Assembly: GCA_029747015.1 (NCBI GenBank)
Contig: JAKOGI010001263.1
Location: forward strand, 201,001-265,000
Length of the DNA: 64,000 nt
Reading direction: 5' to 3'
Source: Carnegiea gigantea
Taxonomy: Eukaryota > Streptophyta > Magnoliopsida > Caryophyllales > Cactaceae
Below the pieces are notes generated by a model. That model worked only from the letters and a program-made list of their open reading frames with translations. It ran no database searches and had not been told where the DNA came from. The position numbers and the translations under genes are program-made. This document shows positions 26,141 through 36,795 of the stretch, in pieces; the stretch's first letter is position 1, and every line of letters begins with the position of its first letter.

Positions 26141-27382
26141 GGTGGTCCTTTTAGTGATTGTTTTCTTAATGAGACTTTGTATGTTGTCAGTAGTAGATTA
26201 CCTTGGTACGCTGATATTGTGAACTACATAGTCACCATAACTTTTCCCATTGACTTGTCTAGAGCTGAAAAAGAAAAGATAAGAGCTCAATCTAAATACT
26301 ATGTTTAGGATGAGCCATACCTATAGAAATTTTGTGGTGATCAGATAATAAGGCATTGTGTTGATGATAGTGAAATTCATTCCATTCTAACCTTCTGTCA
26401 TTCTTCAGAAAGTGGGGAACATTTTGGACCCAAAAGAACAGCACATAAAGTTCTTGAGTGTGGATTTTATTGGCCTACTATTTCTCGTGATGCTTATGAT
26501 TTTTATAAAAGATGTGAAGCATGCCAAAAGACTGGAAATTTATCAAGAAGGAATCAAATGCCTTTATATAACATTTATGTTTGTGAAATTTTTGATGTGT
26601 GGGGTATTGATTTCATGGGACCCTTCGCCCCTTCTTTTGGGTACACTTACATTCTTGTACTTGTCGATTACGTATCCAAATGGGTAGAAGCTATAGCTAC
26701 TACAGCTGATGATGCTAAAACTGTGGTGAAACACATTAAATTTCTCATTTTGCATAGATATGGAGTACCAAGAGCAATTATCAGTGATAGGGGGACTCAT
26801 TTTTGTAATAGAACTTTAGATGCCTTGTTAGCCAAATATCATGTGACTCATAAGGTATCTACTAGTTATCACCTCCAAACGAATGGCCAAGCTGAAATCT
26901 CTAATAAAGAAATCAAGGGCATACTTGAAAAAGTAGTTAGGCCAGACAGGAAAGATTGGAGTCTTAGGCTAGATAAGGCTCTTCGGGCTTATAGGACTAC
27001 ATACAAGACCCCTATTGGTATGTCACCTTATAGGTTAGTCTTTGAAAAGCCATGTCATCTTCCTATTAAGATAGAGCATAAGTTATATTGGGCTATGAAG
27101 CAATGTAATCTTGACTATGAGTTAGCAGGAAAAGAACATAAATTGCAGTTGCAGGAATTAGAGGAGATTCGCTTGGAAGCCTATGACAATTTAGTCATTT
27201 ACAAAGGTAAAGCCAAAGCATTTTGTGATGCTAAACTTGTCAGAAAAAAATTTCATGTAGGTGAGAAAGTATTGTTATTCAATTCAAAACTGAAACTCTT
27301 TCCTGGTGAGTTAAATTCAAGATGACTTGGACCATTTGAGGTAGTAAAGACTTATCCACATGGTGCTGTTGAGATTAAAAGC
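26141..27382 (+). pseudogene. Athila copy 2 integrase, cut at the inversion breakpoint
   Basis: The zinc region (HSSESGEHFG, RCEACQ) and the D-D-E core ([21 protein letters not shown]) are all present, with two stops before 26412 and one at 27322. The coding match stops abruptly at 27382 after YPHGAVEIKS. The following residues of the family (VNGHMLKHF) are found on minus at about 33340-33366. The gene was therefore cut by the inversion, not truncated by deletion. Confidence 0.87.
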
Positions 27383-29538
27383 TTATTGGTTTTTACTATG
27401 CTTTTTTATTGGTTTTAAAAATAATATGCCCTACATTTCGAAAAATACCTCCCTTATTTTTGCTGAAAGGTGGGGGGAGAAAAAAGCAAATTGAACCAGT
27501 GTGTCCCGACAAAATGGAGCTTAGGCAGTGACTAGTGAGCTTCTAGTTAGTGTATTTTGACAAAATCATGTTGAGGCATTGATATATCTTGCTCTTATTT
27601 ATTATAGATATTTGATGTGAATATTATGGTTAACAAATCTATATTGTGCTTATCTTCTACTTTCTAACAACTGTTGAGCATCTTTTATCTGAGTCCGAAG
27701 TTATAATGCCTGAGCCCTCCCAGGCTATGCAAAATTATCATGAATGTCTCTAAGGATCCCTGTAAACATGTCTACATTTTATAGAAATCTCTCGCACTGT
27801 TCAAAGTTCATCTTGGTTTTGATTACTGGATATCACTGATTTTGTACTTTGGTATAATATACTTAAGTATGATATAGCATGAGATTCAGTGTGTTATTTC
27901 ATGTCATGTTGGTTTTACAAGCTTGCCTAAACATTGGTTGAAAAGTTTAGAGGATTCTGTACATAGAGACATCATGGACCACACTAAAATCTAACCCTAT
28001 AAAGTCAATCCTGTTTAAGCGAATGCGACAATTGATTTTAATGCTGATTACGGCCGAGAAGATTTTGTTGTTGAACACTAGAGATCTTGTGAAGTTGTAA
28101 CATAAACACGAATCCTTATTGATAATAAGAGCCTAATTAGTATGTCTTTATAATTGACTTCACATCATGAATTCAGAAACAAGTCATGACCATTTCATCA
28201 TAGGTAAGTTTCATTTTTTGATTTCACATCTTTAGAATTTTGAATATGGGCGAAATTGCTAAGTGTTTGTGCTAATTGTATGGCAGGAAATCTCTCTTCG
28301 CTTCTTCTCTCTCTGTCTTCTCTGCTCCTTCTCTCACTCTCAGGTCAGTTTTCTCTTCATTTCTCCCTTTTTTTTTCCCTTTTTTTGTTTCCCTGTTTCA
28401 TGGATAATTAAACTGCCACAAGAATGAATCATTGTTTATTTTCTAGTTTGTGCTACTTGTTTCTTTTTTCTGTTTCCCTATTTCATGGACATTCATTGTT
28501 TGTGTTAATTGCTTTCTCTTCATTTTGTTGCCATTAATATATATGGGTTCAGTTGGTACTTTTCTGGGTGAATGGGTTTGTTCCTGTTTTTCTCTGCGTG
28601 AATGGAATTGCTCCTTCATTTTTTTACAAACAATCAATCTGTCTTAGCCTTATTCAGTTAGTAATTTTCTGGGTTCTGTTTCTTTCTCTTATTGTATCAT
28701 CTTTATCTATTTCTGAGCTCAGTTGTGTTTATGGTCAGTTTCTTGTCATGCCCAGTTTCTCAAGTGCCATTATGCCTATTGTTTGACCAACTTTCATAAC
28801 ATATTGTCAATAATCTAATACACTTGATAAGTAAGATATCTAAGATCAATGAACTATTAGTATACATGACATCTTCAAAATCATTTAACTGACTTAAGAT
28901 TGCATTTATTTAATTAGTGAGCCATTATATAATCAAAATGTTTGTTTTACATTGTTGAATTAGTGACTTGTGTAAGTGGGTGAAACTTGTTTATTTTTTA
29001 GTCATTGATGATATTATAAGATATCCCTATAGGAAGTTGGTTTCTAACTTCTCGCTTTCATGGTTGTCTATCTTTTTAAAGTTTAATGAAAGGACATGTG
29101 AAAAAAGTTCGAACTGAACTCGAGGTTATTATAGGTAATAATTGGCTCATTGCTTCTGATAGATGCTTACAGTAACCATGTAATCATAAGCTAAATAGCC
29201 AAAAGCATTTGTATTTAAAAGCAAATTCATAGGAATTTTAAACCAAAGAAAAAGAATACAGTTTCCTTTTGGTTTATTAGAATTAAGACTGATATGCTTA
29301 TGTTCTTTTATGTATTTGGTTTAACTTTTTATATCACCTAAAATGATGTTAACGAGTAACTAATGACTAAATATAAAGATTGTTGGATAATTTTCTGGCT
29401 CATACTTGATGGGATTGGTTTATCTTTTTACAACATTTGGATCACCAAAAAGAAAGCTTATTGTTCTTTTTTTTTCTTTTCTTTGCTTTCTATATTTATG
29501 TTGAATTTTTGACCACATGACAGTGAAATTGCATATTG
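27383..29538 (+). other. Displaced CACTA-1 transposase leader (inverted segment)
   Basis: This 2.2 kb is not Athila. It lies between the inversion breakpoint and the displaced target duplication, so before the inversion it was CACTA-1 sequence immediately upstream of the transposase start. It has pyrimidine-rich leader-like stretches (28285-28350) and a GTAAGT donor context at 28203 that resembles one on minus at about 34737. The frames at 28450-28786 are T-rich and I do not regard them as genes. Confidence 0.7.
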
Positions 29539-29563
29539 ATGGATCATAATTGGACACAACTAC
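29539..29563 (+). pseudogene. Displaced start of the CACTA-1 transposase gene
   Basis: ATGGATCATAATTGG begins an open frame MDHNW that fits the usual start of plant tnp2 transposases. It ends in ACTAC, the target duplication. Reading on from ACTAC in the minus-strand gene at 19649, the same phase stays open through the conserved N-terminal domain until the stop near 19527. The start is thus about 10 kb from and opposite to the rest of the gene. Confidence 0.8.
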
Positions 29564-32022
29564 TGTAGAGCTTGTCGTAGAGGTACAAATTAAACCACTA
29601 CTTTGATTTATAAATAATATTTATGGCATAGGAAAGTGGCGATCGATCTCATGAGAAAAGATTATGATAATAAGCTAGTTTAATTCTAATTAAATTTACT
29701 ATTCTAATTTATTATAACTTCTCTTTATATTACTAAAACAAATCAAATTCAATAAGTAAAAATCTGAAAAAAATACTTAATATTGCTTTTAAATATACTA
29801 AATTTAATTCTGGAGATAAAACAGTAAATAGCCATCCTACATATTTTGAAAAATAAAAACAGAAATAATAATACAATATTAAACTGAAAATTAAAATAGA
29901 AAATATCAAGCAGAAAAATTAATATTAAAAATTACAGAAAGTAATCCAAATCAATATTCTGTAAGTTTATAACTTTATAACTCCAAAATTATATGTAATT
30001 AAATTCAGAAAAATTAAAACAGAAAATTAACTCCAGAAAATTAAAACAGAAAATAAAATATGAAATTAGAGAAAAAATAAACTGCACTAATATAAATACA
30101 AAATTAAATAAAAAAAATTGTCCAGATTTTAGGATATAATTTTGTGGACTTAATAAAACCCTAAGAACATAAAATAAAAATTAAAAACGTAATTTTCAGA
30201 TTTATTAAAATAAAAACAAGCACATATCCAATTCATGAAATAATTCTGAAAAATTATCAAATAATTTTCAAAAATTTCAAAGTTAAATAGAGGCAGAATA
30301 GGACACTTTATAAACCCTAAAATGGACTAAAATATGAAAAAACACAAAAGGAACTAATTTTAACCTAATTTCTAACGAACCAGTAAATAAATGGCAAAAC
30401 AGAATATATATTAAATATGAAAATTATAATAACACTAAAAATCAAAATCTAACTAATCTAATATTACGGGGGGGAAGAAATTTATATTAAAGCTTATAGA
30501 TTTAAGTATTAAAATTGACAAACTAAACAAATTAACTAAAAGGTAACAAATAATTATCAAAGATACCAAATTTATGGAAAATACATAGCATAATCTGTAT
30601 CCACGATGCAAATTAATATTTATCATTAACACACAAATTGATTTTATCCATGAGTTAGACTATAGAAGACATCCACCAGTAGATTTTTCCCATTTTTTCC
30701 TTATATTATAGTTTATTTAGGACCAGTCCTAATGTAAACCCTACTAGTTTTGATAACCCTAACACCAGCGCAAGAATTTAATCAAACTAGAGCGTTACGT
30801 ATTAGAAAAATATCATCTAATCCCTTGTAACCAATTTACCAGCAAATTGAATTAATAAAGATCTACAACGATTATCTAATTAAAAGAGATGGGTTTGAGT
30901 CATCCATGATTAATTAGGGTGATACTTATGCCTAAAAGACAATAACTTTTACATATTAAAGCCTCTTAAACTATCATATGAATTCGTATTAAACTAATTA
31001 GCATGCATTCTAATTAATTTAACGTGAATATCATAAACGATAAATATTAATCTTTATAGAATCATGAATAAAAATCAACTAGATAATGAAGCATAAAACT
31101 TGTTTCAAAATAATTAATTTAGCATGGTTTCAAATAGATTATACTAAGTGTAAGGGAATTACTCACACATATTGAAAATAAAATTTCACAATTTACCCAA
31201 ATACTTAATGTTTAATAACTAAACTTATAAAATAAAAGAGAAAAAAAAAACGAAACAATATTACTTGATAATATTGTAAAAGCCGTTGATGGCGATGATG
31301 AACGATGATGATGTGTGGCGGTGATTATGATATTTAGGGGATGATGATGATATTAAGTGAGAATAGGAAGGGTGCGAGATAAAGAAGTGGAGTGACGTGA
31401 GGGATGAGTAGAGAAGATACAGAAAAACAAAATAATTGTGGGCAAGAAACCTGAGGTACTCCACCTCCATATTGTTCTCCTCTTTCACCATGCATAATCA
31501 CGATATATATATTACAAGAGGAAGATGTGTCTGCTAATCATACTATCCCTAATCCTTGGTGGCTAAGCAAGACATGAATTTGACAACTTACAATTCTAGC
31601 ACCAATAGAATACTATAATATTGACAAAAATATCCACACAATATTTCTTGACATATTTTCGATCCCATCAGAAGGAGAGGTAGGTTTTTTTATAGTGTTA
31701 TTTTACTAGGATTTTTTTCTTTGGACTTCTTCTCTTCCAAGTCTTCTAATTTTTCTTCAATTAGGAGTAATAATCCAAGCCCAAATAAATCCTCATGAAA
31801 AATATTATTTTTCATAATTCATTTTTTTTTTGGACTCACTTGATAAATTTGCTTGTAAAATCCTTCAGTAAATAAAACCCGAACTTCAACATCTTCTCTT
31901 TTCCTCTTTATTTTATCAACGCTTAACCTGAAATATATATAAAATAAAGTAAATTAGACTTAATAATATATATAATATAATCAAAATAATTATTAAAACA
32001 ATGCATGATTTATGACTTAACA
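29564..32022 (-). repeat. Athila copy 2, 3' LTR (inverted)
   Basis: This LTR of about 2459 bp begins TGTAGAG and ends CTTAACA and is the reverse-complement counterpart of 19650-22132, including the serine/histidine-rich frame (31261-31491 on minus). It is preceded by ACTAC. It faces the opposite way to its own 5' LTR because of the inversion. Confidence 0.9.
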
Positions 32023-33378
32023 AATTCCCCCACACTTAGACTTTAGACGTCCTCGTGGAAAGAAATTTTAGACTCGACCTACATGCTGACCCTCTTTCTT
32101 ATAAAGTCATGCGTAAATATGAAATTTACACTAAGTATTAGCTTGCTTTAAAAACAGTTTTATTCAAAATTGATCAATTTTCCTTCCAACAAGTTAACAA
32201 CTATTAAACATCTAACGATCATCACAGAGTTTCTTCATCAACCTCACGATATCTCTTTAATAAAGTAACAAAAACAATAACTATCCATCTCTTTTAAGCA
32301 TGTGTACACCGATCAAGAGGTCTAAAGAGTTTACGATAGAAAAGTTGATGTATGGTATGACTATAAAGACAATTGAACTAAAAAGAATAACTCACTGAAA
32401 TTAATTCTAAACTTGTCTTGTACTTCTTTTCTTCTTCTTCTTCTTCTTCTTCTTCTTCTTCTTTTTCCATTCAAACTCCACTTGCGCACATATTCAAGGC
32501 CCATATAGGGTCTTAGAAATTAAACACTCCCTGTCTCACACTCACCCAAATAGAGGTACTGGAGCAAACAATTCATTCTCATCATTATTTTTTCTTTATT
32601 TATTGACTGTTACTTTGGTACTAGTCATTGATCGGCCCAAAAAAAGGTATGACTCTCCCAATCATGGGTTACTCCATACATAAGGCTCAACTTGAGACCT
32701 AAACTTAAGGGCAAGAGGTGCCGACCCACCTAATCCTACCCATGTTGGTAATATAATATAACCTTTTTTTTCACTTTTTTTTTAAGTACAAGAAAAGTCA
32801 CAATTTTAATGAGCTATTCTACTAATTCAATAGTCTAGGAAATGGGTTAGGTCATTTTATTACCTCTGAAGCGGCTATATAACATGACCAAATAAGATAG
32901 ATAATCATGACAGTTACTCATTAAAGAGTTATATAAGGATCAACTCAAACTTCTCTGAATGACAGCTAGCAGGGTCAGAAGTCTTCACTCATATAAGAAT
33001 AAACTACAAATAGCTAAGAAAATAAAAAATTTTAAGCAAGCAAGCCTAGCATAAACTCATATTATACAGTATTTATAAGAGAATCAAAATAATTTTTTTT
33101 TTCAAGAATAAATACCGCAGGAACTAAATGCAGGATGCACCCCCACACTTAATTCATGCATAGTCCCTAATGCATAGAAATAATGAAAATAAAAGTAAAA
33201 TTAAATGGGTACTTCCCTAAAACACATTGGGTTACTTCCCAACTAGCGCCTTTGTTTACCGTCGTTGGCTTGACGTCATGAAACTTATGGATCCTCTAGA
33301 GTGAATTCTTCAATAAAATTCACAGAGTCTCCATCCCTGAAGTGTTTCAACATATGTCCATTTACTATAACAATAGCT
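32023..33378 (-). other. Athila copy 2 polypurine tract, 3' region and last integrase codons (inverted)
   Basis: On minus a TGTGGGGGAATTT polypurine tract (32023-32036) abuts the LTR. The region aligns with 3290-4570 of copy 1. At its right end, minus-strand codons read VNGHMLKHF and IEEFTLEDP (about 33366-33285), the C-terminal end of the integrase whose body stops at 27382. A (CTT)n run lies at 32430-32463. Confidence 0.82.
32430..32463. repeat. (CTT)n microsatellite
   Basis: About eleven CTT units lie in the pyrimidine-rich 3' region of Athila copy 2. The matching part of copy 1 has only a T-rich tract, so this is a local expansion. Confidence 0.9.
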
Positions 33379-34179
33379 ATATATGTCTAGAAATGGTGGT
33401 CTGATTGGGGAGGTATATTTGCTGGTGGAGGAGGATTTACATGTAGTTAACTTGAAAGAGGTGTTGGTGATGTGCGTAACCCCCCTTCAAACCTTGATTC
33501 CCTCTAAACCATCTTGAATTATTGTAATTGTTTCTGCTCATCTTACTCTGCACTTTGTAACCTCTCTAAGATATCATCATTTGCCTTTCAGCTTAAGCAT
33601 TTAAATTTTCAGTAAGTTGCTTTATCCCCTTAAGCTCTCTTTCTCGTTCCTTATTCAAAGTATGGGACCAATTTGTTGAAGAACTATAGGACAAAACTAG
33701 AGATTTTAGACATACAAGCTCAAGTCTTGGACGTTCTTGGTCATCCTTAAACTAACTTGCAGATTCAATAGATTCATGAAGAAGAGGATGAAGTATGTTT
33801 TAGTTAATGTTCATGTGAGAGTGAAAGTGGAAAAAGTGCCGTGCAGCATTTAAGGATTTGGGGTCGATCACCTTTAATAAAATTGTATTCATTTTTTGTA
33901 TAGACTAAGTTATTAACCAACTCCTTGATTGTACATATAGTTCAATTCACAACCATTACAATTTCTAGATTTTACAAGTTCCCTGTTTTCCTGTGTGCTC
34001 CTAAACAAAGAATTATAGTCATTTTATAGTTTAACAGTTCATTTTCTCAAAATAAAGTTATATTTTCCCTCTTTATTATTTTTAAACCAAAAAAAAATTA
34101 CCTCCATTTCTTTTGCCTAACCTTAGTCCCCAGGGAAAACAAAAACCAACACCCCTCTGCAAAAAAAATTTTCCCTATG
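33379..34179 (-). other. CACTA-1 5' noncoding sequence
   Basis: Between the inversion breakpoint and the captured gene segment I see AT-rich sequence without a credible frame. By position it belongs to the CACTA 5' leader or an intron, originally adjoining 27383. Confidence 0.5.
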
Positions 34180-34640
34180 TGCTGTGTCCCTTTTTCCGTA
34201 CCTGCTTTCTCTCTCTTTCTTCATCTCTCAATTTTTTCTCTTAAGTCTCAAGTTTTTTCACTGTTGCTAGCTTTGACCCTCTTTCATTTTCTTTTCTTAA
34301 GAAGGAAAACAAAGTAAGTGCCCAAAACCATCCTTAGCCATTGAGCAATCGCCATGACATAACCACAACCATGAAGCTCAACAAAAGTAAAGGCAAAGTT
34401 CATCGCTCCCCTTATTCTTCTTCATCTTCTTCTTCACTTTCTCTCTCCTTAAACGAACCCATCTCATCCCTGATCCAGCTTCTCCCCACCCCCATCCTGA
34501 CCCTAATCTCCATCCTCTCTCTCCAAGACTAGGAAGTCCTAGCTTAGATGGTCAGCTGCTCCCTCAATCCCTCTCCTTCCCCTTCCCCTTCCCCTGCTCC
34601 AATTCTTAAAAAATCTAAGAAATTCGGGTCGACCCGGCAG
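34180..34640 (+). pseudogene. Possible captured 5' end of a host gene inside CACTA-1
   Basis: A pyrimidine-rich leader-like stretch is followed by ATG at 34371 and the frame MKLNKSKGKVHRSPYSSSSS, then LIQLLPTPILTLISILSLQD. After a stop at 34530 the same phase continues EVLA, another stop, then a proline/serine run. It looks like the start of a conserved plant protein family (KGKVHPSP, then a leucine-rich LSxEDxEVLAY stretch) that I recall being annotated as an L34e-superfamily protein; that identification is from memory and uncertain. It is antisense to the transposase. CACTA elements often carry such gene pieces. Confidence 0.45.
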
Positions 34641-34734
34641 TACTTTCACAAATCCCGAGCAAACAAAATACATGCAAGGAAAAAGGATTACAATTTACAA
34701 ATCCTAAAGAGGTGAAATCAGAAAATGAAACTTA

Positions 34735-34960
34735 CCTTCGATTTACTCAATCGAATGAAAATAAGAACTCCTGAATGGCCTTCAGATTGCAATCTTCAAC
34801 AATTTGAAGTCCTTGATTTTCAATAGCTAGAATAGAAGATGGGATTTCTCTCCCTTTCTATGCATGTCTCGCTTTCTCAATAGTGGGAACCCTAATTTGG
34901 GAATTGGGAGAAGCAACTGAGCAAGCAGAGAAAATGAAAGGGCTTTCACGCATAGGGGGA
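34735..34960 (-). promoter_or_regulatory. Probable CACTA-1 transcript leader exon with splice donor
   Basis: Read on minus this stretch (CTTTCATTTTCTCTGCTTGC through ATTCGATTGAG) ends at AATCGAAG followed by GTAAGTTTC near 34737, a good plant 5' splice site. It lies a few hundred bases inside the 5' terminus, where the leader exon of CACTA genes usually is. It has no frame. The call rests on position and the donor. Confidence 0.45.
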
Positions 34961-35089
34961 TTTAGTCCATTTGTTGTAATAATTTCCCTTTTTTCAATTC
35001 CTTTTGTTTTTGCTTTTCTTTTTTTTTTGTTTTAGATTTGGCGCCATAGGTTGTGTTTTTAGTGGGAATAATTTTTAGAGATTGCTTCC

Positions 35090-35298
35090 AAAATTTTTAC
35101 AATCCCGCATAACAATTAATTTGTGTATTTAGAGAACTGTTGCCTATGTACAGCTATTGTAATGGTTGGAAAAAATTGTTGCAATAGATTAGAAGTTTAT
35201 GCAACAAGTTGAAAATCATTACTATAAGATATCTACCACAACACTTTAGACAACTATTGCATAAAAGGTTGTTGCAGAAGGCCTCTTTTCTTGTAGTG
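35090..35298. repeat. CACTA-1 right subterminal repeats and terminal inverted repeat
   Basis: Copies of CTGTTGC, TTGCAATAG, ATGCAACAAG and TTGTTGCAG precede the terminus TTTCTTGTAGTG. The motif family matches 578-905. CAT follows at 35299-35301. Confidence 0.75.
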
Positions 35299-35301
35299 CA
35301 T

Positions 35302-35934
35302 GTGGAAGAGGACATGAGCAAAAAGGTGAACATGTGTCATTTTTAGTGCACATCTCAGTAATCAACTTATATTCTTTCCAATGATTATTTGATTTTGACG
35401 CATAATATATCATTGGAAAACTTAGTCAATGAAGAACATTAACATCTAAACTTAATAAATCTATGCACCTAGAGTGGGGTGAAAATACGGATTGAATTTT
35501 AACTAGACATTAAACATTACCAATTTGGGCCTATTTGGATTGTTCTAGCCTTTTGTGGGCATACTTAGATTTGAATGGGTTAAAAAACATTGGCACAGTT
35601 TAATGCTCTTCATTTCGATATCCCAGAGTCCCAGAATCTTATTCGATGAGTTTATCATCGTCAACCATTTTATAAATATAAGACACTTTTTATAAGTCTA
35701 TAGTTAACCCCCACTTTGACCGAGCCTAAATGAAGAGAAGGTCAAAATAAAGAACTTTATTTGTGTTTACCTAATAAAGTGATGATGCTTAAACTTGGTC
35801 GCTAGAATTCCTAATGCTTGGAGCATATCCACTATTGTTGTGACGAATGTTAATGATATAATGCTAGAAATTCATTGTTAGGGGTCCTTAAGCTTAGTGC
35901 CCCCCAAATTTCCCTGTGACAGAGGCTAATATTA
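35302..35934. other. Intergenic sequence right of CACTA-1
   Basis: I see no gene, repeat end or RNA here. It is the original continuation of 1-574. Confidence 0.5.
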
Positions 35935-36370
35935 ACTTTCACCAATCTAATGGACTTTTTTCCGGTCAATTGGTTCTTAATTTTTGACATTTCGCTTGCT
36001 TAGCGGACCTTTTCCAATTAAGCGCTTTTGAACTTAACCTTTTGCTAGTCTAGTGAACCTTTCACTGGTCTAGCAGTTCTAAGTTTGACCTTTTGCTAGT
36101 CTATTGGTTCTAAGTTTTGACTTTTTGCTAGCCTAGCGATTCTAAGCTTTGACCTTTTATCACTCTAGCATTTTTGATATTTGACCTTTTTTCAGTTTAG
36201 TAGATCATTTATTAGTCTAACGGTTCTGAATTGGACCTTTTGCTAATCTAGTAGTTATGAAATTTTATCTTTTATTAGTCTAGTAGAACTTTTACCAATC
36301 TAATGGTTCTGAATTATTGACCTTTTATCCATTTGGCATAGCTTTAACCTGTCTAGCGGCTCTGAGATTA
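35935..36370. repeat. Degenerate tandem repeat, unit about 35 bp
   Basis: A core resembling GACCTTTTGCTAGTCTAG, followed by a YGGTTCTAAG-like stretch, recurs about every 30-40 bp, roughly ten times. Copies are diverged and vary in length. There is no frame through it. Confidence 0.75.
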
Positions 36371-36374
36371 TTAG

Positions 36375-36795
36375 CATATAAGCCCAAAGACTTGTGGCCA
36401 GATCTCTGTGAACTTGGTGGCATGAGAGCCTGATGACCTACAGCCACATCCCTATGAACTTGGTGATAGGAATGTGGGAACCTAAAGACTTATAGCTAGA
36501 TCCTTGTCAACTTGGTGACATAAGAGCCTAAAGGTATGTAGCCAGATCCATGTAAACTTGGTGGTATGAGAGCCGAAAGACCTATTATGCAGATCCCTGT
36601 GAACTTGGTGGTATGAAAACCTATAAACATGTAGCCAGATCTTTGTGAACTTGGTAACAAGCTTGAAGATCTATAGGTAGATCCATATGAAACTGATGGC
36701 GTGAAAACCTAAAGATCTGCAACCATATTGCTATGATGCTAGTGATGTGAGAGCCTAAAGATCTTTAGCTAGACTTATAAACTAGGTGCCTGACT
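36375..36795. repeat. Degenerate tandem repeat, unit about 45-53 bp
   Basis: The core TAGCCAGATCC, then TGTGAACTTGGTGG, then ATGAGAGCCTAAAGA recurs about eight times (for example near 36396, 36442, 36495, 36541, 36589 and 36633). It directly follows a different tandem repeat and does not code. Confidence 0.8.

Larger units (their letters stand above)
19650..33378 (+). mobile_element. Athila-type LTR retrotransposon, copy 2, split by an internal inversion
   Basis: The left part (19650-27382) is 5' LTR, primer site, gag and pol on plus. The right part (29564-33378) is the 3' LTR, polypurine tract, 3' region and last integrase codons on minus. Between them, 27383-29563 is CACTA sequence, not Athila. 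The 5 bp before the 5' LTR are GTAGT (19645-19649) and the 5 bp before the inverted LTR are ACTAC (29559-29563), its reverse complement. Inverting about 27383-33378 restores a normal element with matching duplications, so the inversion followed the insertion. Confidence 0.9.
578..35298 (-). mobile_element. CACTA (En/Spm-type) DNA transposon 1, with two nested Athila insertions
   Basis: The left end reads CACTACAGGAAAT and the right end, read on the minus strand, reads CACTACAAGAAAAG. CAT flanks both. Both termini are followed by subterminal copies of a TTGCA/TGCAAC-type motif. The element encodes a PF03004/TNPA-like protein and a tnp2/TNPD-like transposase on the minus strand, so the right end is its 5' end. 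Subtracting the two nested retrotransposons (about 11.1 kb and 11.6 kb) leaves about 12 kb, a usual size for an autonomous CACTA. Both genes carry stops and frameshifts, so this copy is not expected to code for a working transposase. Confidence 0.85.

Noticed and set aside
28450..28786. Hydrophobic frames in the displaced CACTA leader
   Set aside because: T-rich leader sequence, with no motif and no counterpart elsewhere.
32430..32463. CTT run as a possible regulatory or triplex site
   Set aside because: Simple microsatellite in a decayed element. Nothing supports a function.
36375..36795. Evenly spaced repeats, considered as a CRISPR-like array
   Set aside because: The units are degenerate along their whole length with no separate spacers, and the sequence is plant nuclear.
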